Of a stretch of DNA of 64,000 nucleotides, positions 62,316 through 64,000 are shown piece after piece. The stretch covers positions 1 to 64,000 of the IMG/VR virus record IMGVR_UViG_3300027805_000011. One strand, given 5' to 3'. The position numbers and the translations under genes are program-made. Position 1 is the stretch's first letter. Each line of letters starts with the position of its first letter. The notes under the pieces are model-generated. The model ran no database searches and was not told the DNA's origin. It saw only the letters and a list, made by a program, of their open reading frames with translations. Origin of the DNA: a virus.

Positions 62316-62777
62316 CTAGACCCACCGGACCACGGTTCCCGCTTCATGGAACATGGCACATGCAGCCTCGAAGGAGGCACCCCAACGTGTCGGAGCCGTC
62401 GACACGTTATGCGAACATGTCGAAGAACCGGCGATCCTTGGACAGATCACCTCGGAGATTCCGGCCTGAATGATGGCGGCGGCGCATTGGGCGCAGGGTT
62501 GGATCGGGTAGACCACGATCGAGTAGCCAATGAGGGGTTCCTTGGCCGCGAGGATCGCGTTAAGCTCTGCGTGGACCGTGTAGCGTAGTTTGGTGTCGCG
62601 GTCACCCAGACGCTCTGCGTCGTCCTCCACGCCCCTGGGGAGGCCGTTAAAGCCCACGGAGGCCACTGTGCGGTCGGGCCGGATAATAACCGCGCCGACT
62701 TGGAGGCTGGGGTCTTTCGACCAAGTCGCGATGTGCGCGGCCAGTTCGACAAACCGCTCGATCCACTTGGCGTCCAT
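62316..62777 (-). CDS. Deoxycytidylate (dCMP) deaminase
   Basis: 153 residues from ATG 62777, which overlaps the primase stop (TTGATG). It turns dCMP into dUMP for dTTP supply. HAE at residues 69-71 gives the zinc histidine and proton-shuttling glutamate; PCAQC (94-98) gives the two zinc cysteines. VGAVIIRPDRTVASVGFNGLPRGV is the conserved N-terminal block. The length is near the phage family's. It feeds DNA synthesis next to the primase gene; in phages with unusual thymine bases it is also part of the precursor path. Confidence 0.88.
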   Translation of the reverse strand: MDAKWIERFVELAAHIATWSKDPSLQVGAVIIRPDRTVASVGFNGLPRGVEDDAERLGDRDTKLRYTVHAELNAILAAKEPLIGYSIVVYPIQPCAQCAAAIIQAGISEVICPRIAGSSTCSHNVSTAPTRWGASFEAACAMFHEAGTVVRWV

Positions 62778-64000
62778 CAATAGGGGTTGTTATCCACCTC
62801 GACCGTCTCCGGCTTCGGCCGGGTCAGGCGGTATTTGTTCAGCTTGGCCGCGCCACATCGTTTCGCGATGATCTCGATGTTCGGGTCTTGGCGGGAGACA
62901 AGCTGGCTGAGACGGGTCGAGAGAGTCCTCACCGGCCAATCTCGGATGATGGCGGTGTTGTCGAAGGTGTCGTTGAGAGATTGGAGAAACTCGACCACGG
63001 TGCCTTCCCAGACGTTGATCTTGGCGTCGACCCGCTTCCACCATGCGTTAATAAGGTCGCGCAGTTCGGCGTGTTTGCCGCCGGCATCGATCTTGTCCCG
63101 CACCTCTTGGGCAATGAGTCCACGGACCACGTAGCGGTTGGCCGCGTCGATGTATTTCGGTGGGACTTCCCACTCCTTGATCCAAGCCAGTAGGGCCGGC
63201 AGTTCGGTCTCGACATCGCGGAGCTCCTCGACGACGGGGCCGTCCTCGTAGGTCTTGAGAGCCAAGGCGATGATCTTGTCCTCATTCGACATATCGAGGG
63301 CGGGGACCGCTTTGATCGAAACCGGATCGTCGTTGGCTGCGATGACGACACGGCCGCGCCATTCCACCATGATCGGGGTGAGATACTTCTCGTGGTATTT
63401 GTGCTTCCCGTGGGCGACCAGCTTCTTCACGTAGCTCGCGTAGCGTTGCAGCGCGGACTCGGATTCGGCGGCACGCGAGTCATCGATGATGGCCAGCGGG
63501 CTTTGGAAGAGGTCGGCATTGAACCCGTTACCCTCACCGGAAACCACGGACGAGAGGTCCGCGTAGCCGCCCATTGCCGGAGCAAGGAGGCGTTCGATGA
63601 GGAAGGTCTTATAGCAGTGGACCGGACCGACCAGGATCATGGCTTGCCCCATGTCGAGCTTGCCGCGTTCCGCGGACTCGTAGAAGCGTTTGAACCAGAA
63701 AAGGAAAGTGTCCTTGTAGTCGGGGTGGGTGAAGACGTTGTCGAGGATGGCTGCGTAGCGCGGGAACCCTTCACCCCAAGCCCCGGCGGTGTCGGCCGCT
63801 TTGACCAGTTTGATGTTCTTGGCGGTGTTCAGGTATTTCTTCCCGCCTTCGAACCAGAGTTCGTTCTTGTTGTAGAGCGACGGGCCGGCACCATCGACGC
63901 GGCGGTGCTCGCGAATGAAGGCTTTGGCTTTGTCCATCGGCGACATGGCGGCACCCTTCGGGGCGCGGTCGCTGAATCCGCGGCATTTGAGTTCGGAACT
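62777..64000 (-). CDS. Phage primase/helicase-type ATPase (P4/D5-like), N-terminus cut by window edge
   Basis: The frame stays open from the stop at 62777-62779 to the right edge, so the start is outside; 407 residues are visible. An internal ATG lies at 63946, but the residues before it (CRGFSDRAPKGAA) look native. Counting from that ATG, GPVHCYKT (107-114) is a Walker A variant with Tyr in place of the usual Gly before KT, LAIIDDS (about 151-157) is Walker B, and GRVVIAANDDP (about 193-203) is the sensor-1-type segment. This matches the DUF5906/superfamily 3 helicase half of phage primases. It starts the replication genes that must lie beyond the window. Confidence 0.8.
   Translation of the reverse strand, partial: SSELKCRGFSDRAPKGAAMSPMDKAKAFIREHRRVDGAGPSLYNKNELWFEGGKKYLNTAKNIKLVKAADTAGAWGEGFPRYAAILDNVFTHPDYKDTFLFWFKRFYESAERGKLDMGQAMILVGPVHCYKTFLIERLLAPAMGGYADLSSVVSGEGNGFNADLFQSPLAIIDDSRAAESESALQRYASYVKKLVAHGKHKYHEKYLTPIMVEWRGRVVIAANDDPVSIKAVPALDMSNEDKIIALALKTYEDGPVVEELRDVETELPALLAWIKEWEVPPKYIDAANRYVVRGLIAQEVRDKIDAGGKHAELRDLINAWWKRVDAKINVWEGTVVEFLQSLNDTFDNTAIIRDWPVRTLSTRLSQLVSRQDPNIEIIAKRCGAAKLNKYRLTRPKPETVEVDNNPY

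Noticed and set aside
62160-62588. Plus-strand open frame of 142 codons
   Set aside because: It crosses the repeat region and then runs antisense through the dCMP deaminase; Cys/Arg-rich product without pattern.
62680-62705. ATAATAAC motif (GGATAATAACCGCGCC) on the plus strand
   Set aside because: It lies inside the conserved VGAVIIRPD block of the dCMP deaminase, on the opposite strand, with no plus-strand gene after it.
1-64000. CRISPR array
   Set aside because: No set of evenly spaced direct repeats with unique spacers; the 312-bp repeats are coding and the AAGTTCCC repeats are too short and irregular.
1-64000. Insertion sequences or transposons
   Set aside because: No transposase gene or paired terminal repeats seen; the integrase is a phage-type tyrosine recombinase.

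Overview
The window reads as about 64 kb of a G+C-rich temperate tailed phage (or prophage) of podovirus type. It holds a tyrosine integrase, a large terminase, a portal, a scaffold, a major capsid protein, a tail nozzle protein, fibres, a CHAP endolysin and very large ejection proteins. No tail tube or tape-measure genes of the sipho- or myovirus kind are visible. The integrase C-terminus resembles integrases I associate with Verrucomicrobia, so a verrucomicrobial host is my best guess, but only an inference. The piece is not a complete genome: a superfamily 2 helicase runs off the left edge and a primase/helicase-type ATPase runs off the right edge, and no DNA polymerase is present.

Layout. 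(1) 1-3975, minus strand: helicase, Holliday-junction-type nuclease, small HTH and RHH regulators, integrase; a possible attP lies at about 4.1 kb. (2) 4.2-45.9 kb, plus strand: the virion block. It runs terminase, lectin-like fibre or decoration proteins, glycosyltransferases, portal, fibre with a YadA-like head, lysis genes (holin-like, CHAP endolysin), scaffold, capsid with its own promoter, tail nozzle, more fibres, a repeat-expanded adaptor-like protein, then three ejection-type proteins ending in one of 3615 residues that carries an HExxH motif. (3) 46.4-60.5 kb, minus strand: an accessory block of many small, often overlapping genes. It includes a methyltransferase and glycosyltransferase pair, a MoxR-type AAA+ ATPase with a VWA protein, zinc-ribbon proteins, an HhH DNA glycosylase, and an amidoligase next to a class II glutamine amidotransferase. 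(4) 60.6-64 kb: a terminase-small-subunit-like HTH protein, small plus-strand genes, a repeat-rich possible replication origin, dCMP deaminase and the partial primase.

Three signals stand out. First, the motif ATAATAAC followed by about 4-5 bases and CA sits right at or just before many starts on both strands and may be a -10 element that gives leaderless or short-leader mRNAs. Second, an 18-bp inverted repeat, TTGTTCG-N4-CGAACAA, occupies nearly every intergenic gap of the amidoligase/amidotransferase block (56.8-60.6 kb), as operators or RNA hairpins. Third, the palindrome YCCTAGGR occurs 34 times between 33.26 and 61.94 kb and, by my reading, never in the first 33.2 kb.

The best candidate for an undescribed system is the 56.8-60.6 kb cassette: amidoligase, amidotransferase and several small unknown proteins, all linked by the same repeat. 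It could make amide modifications on a peptide, a protein, the cell wall or DNA; the sequence alone does not say which.
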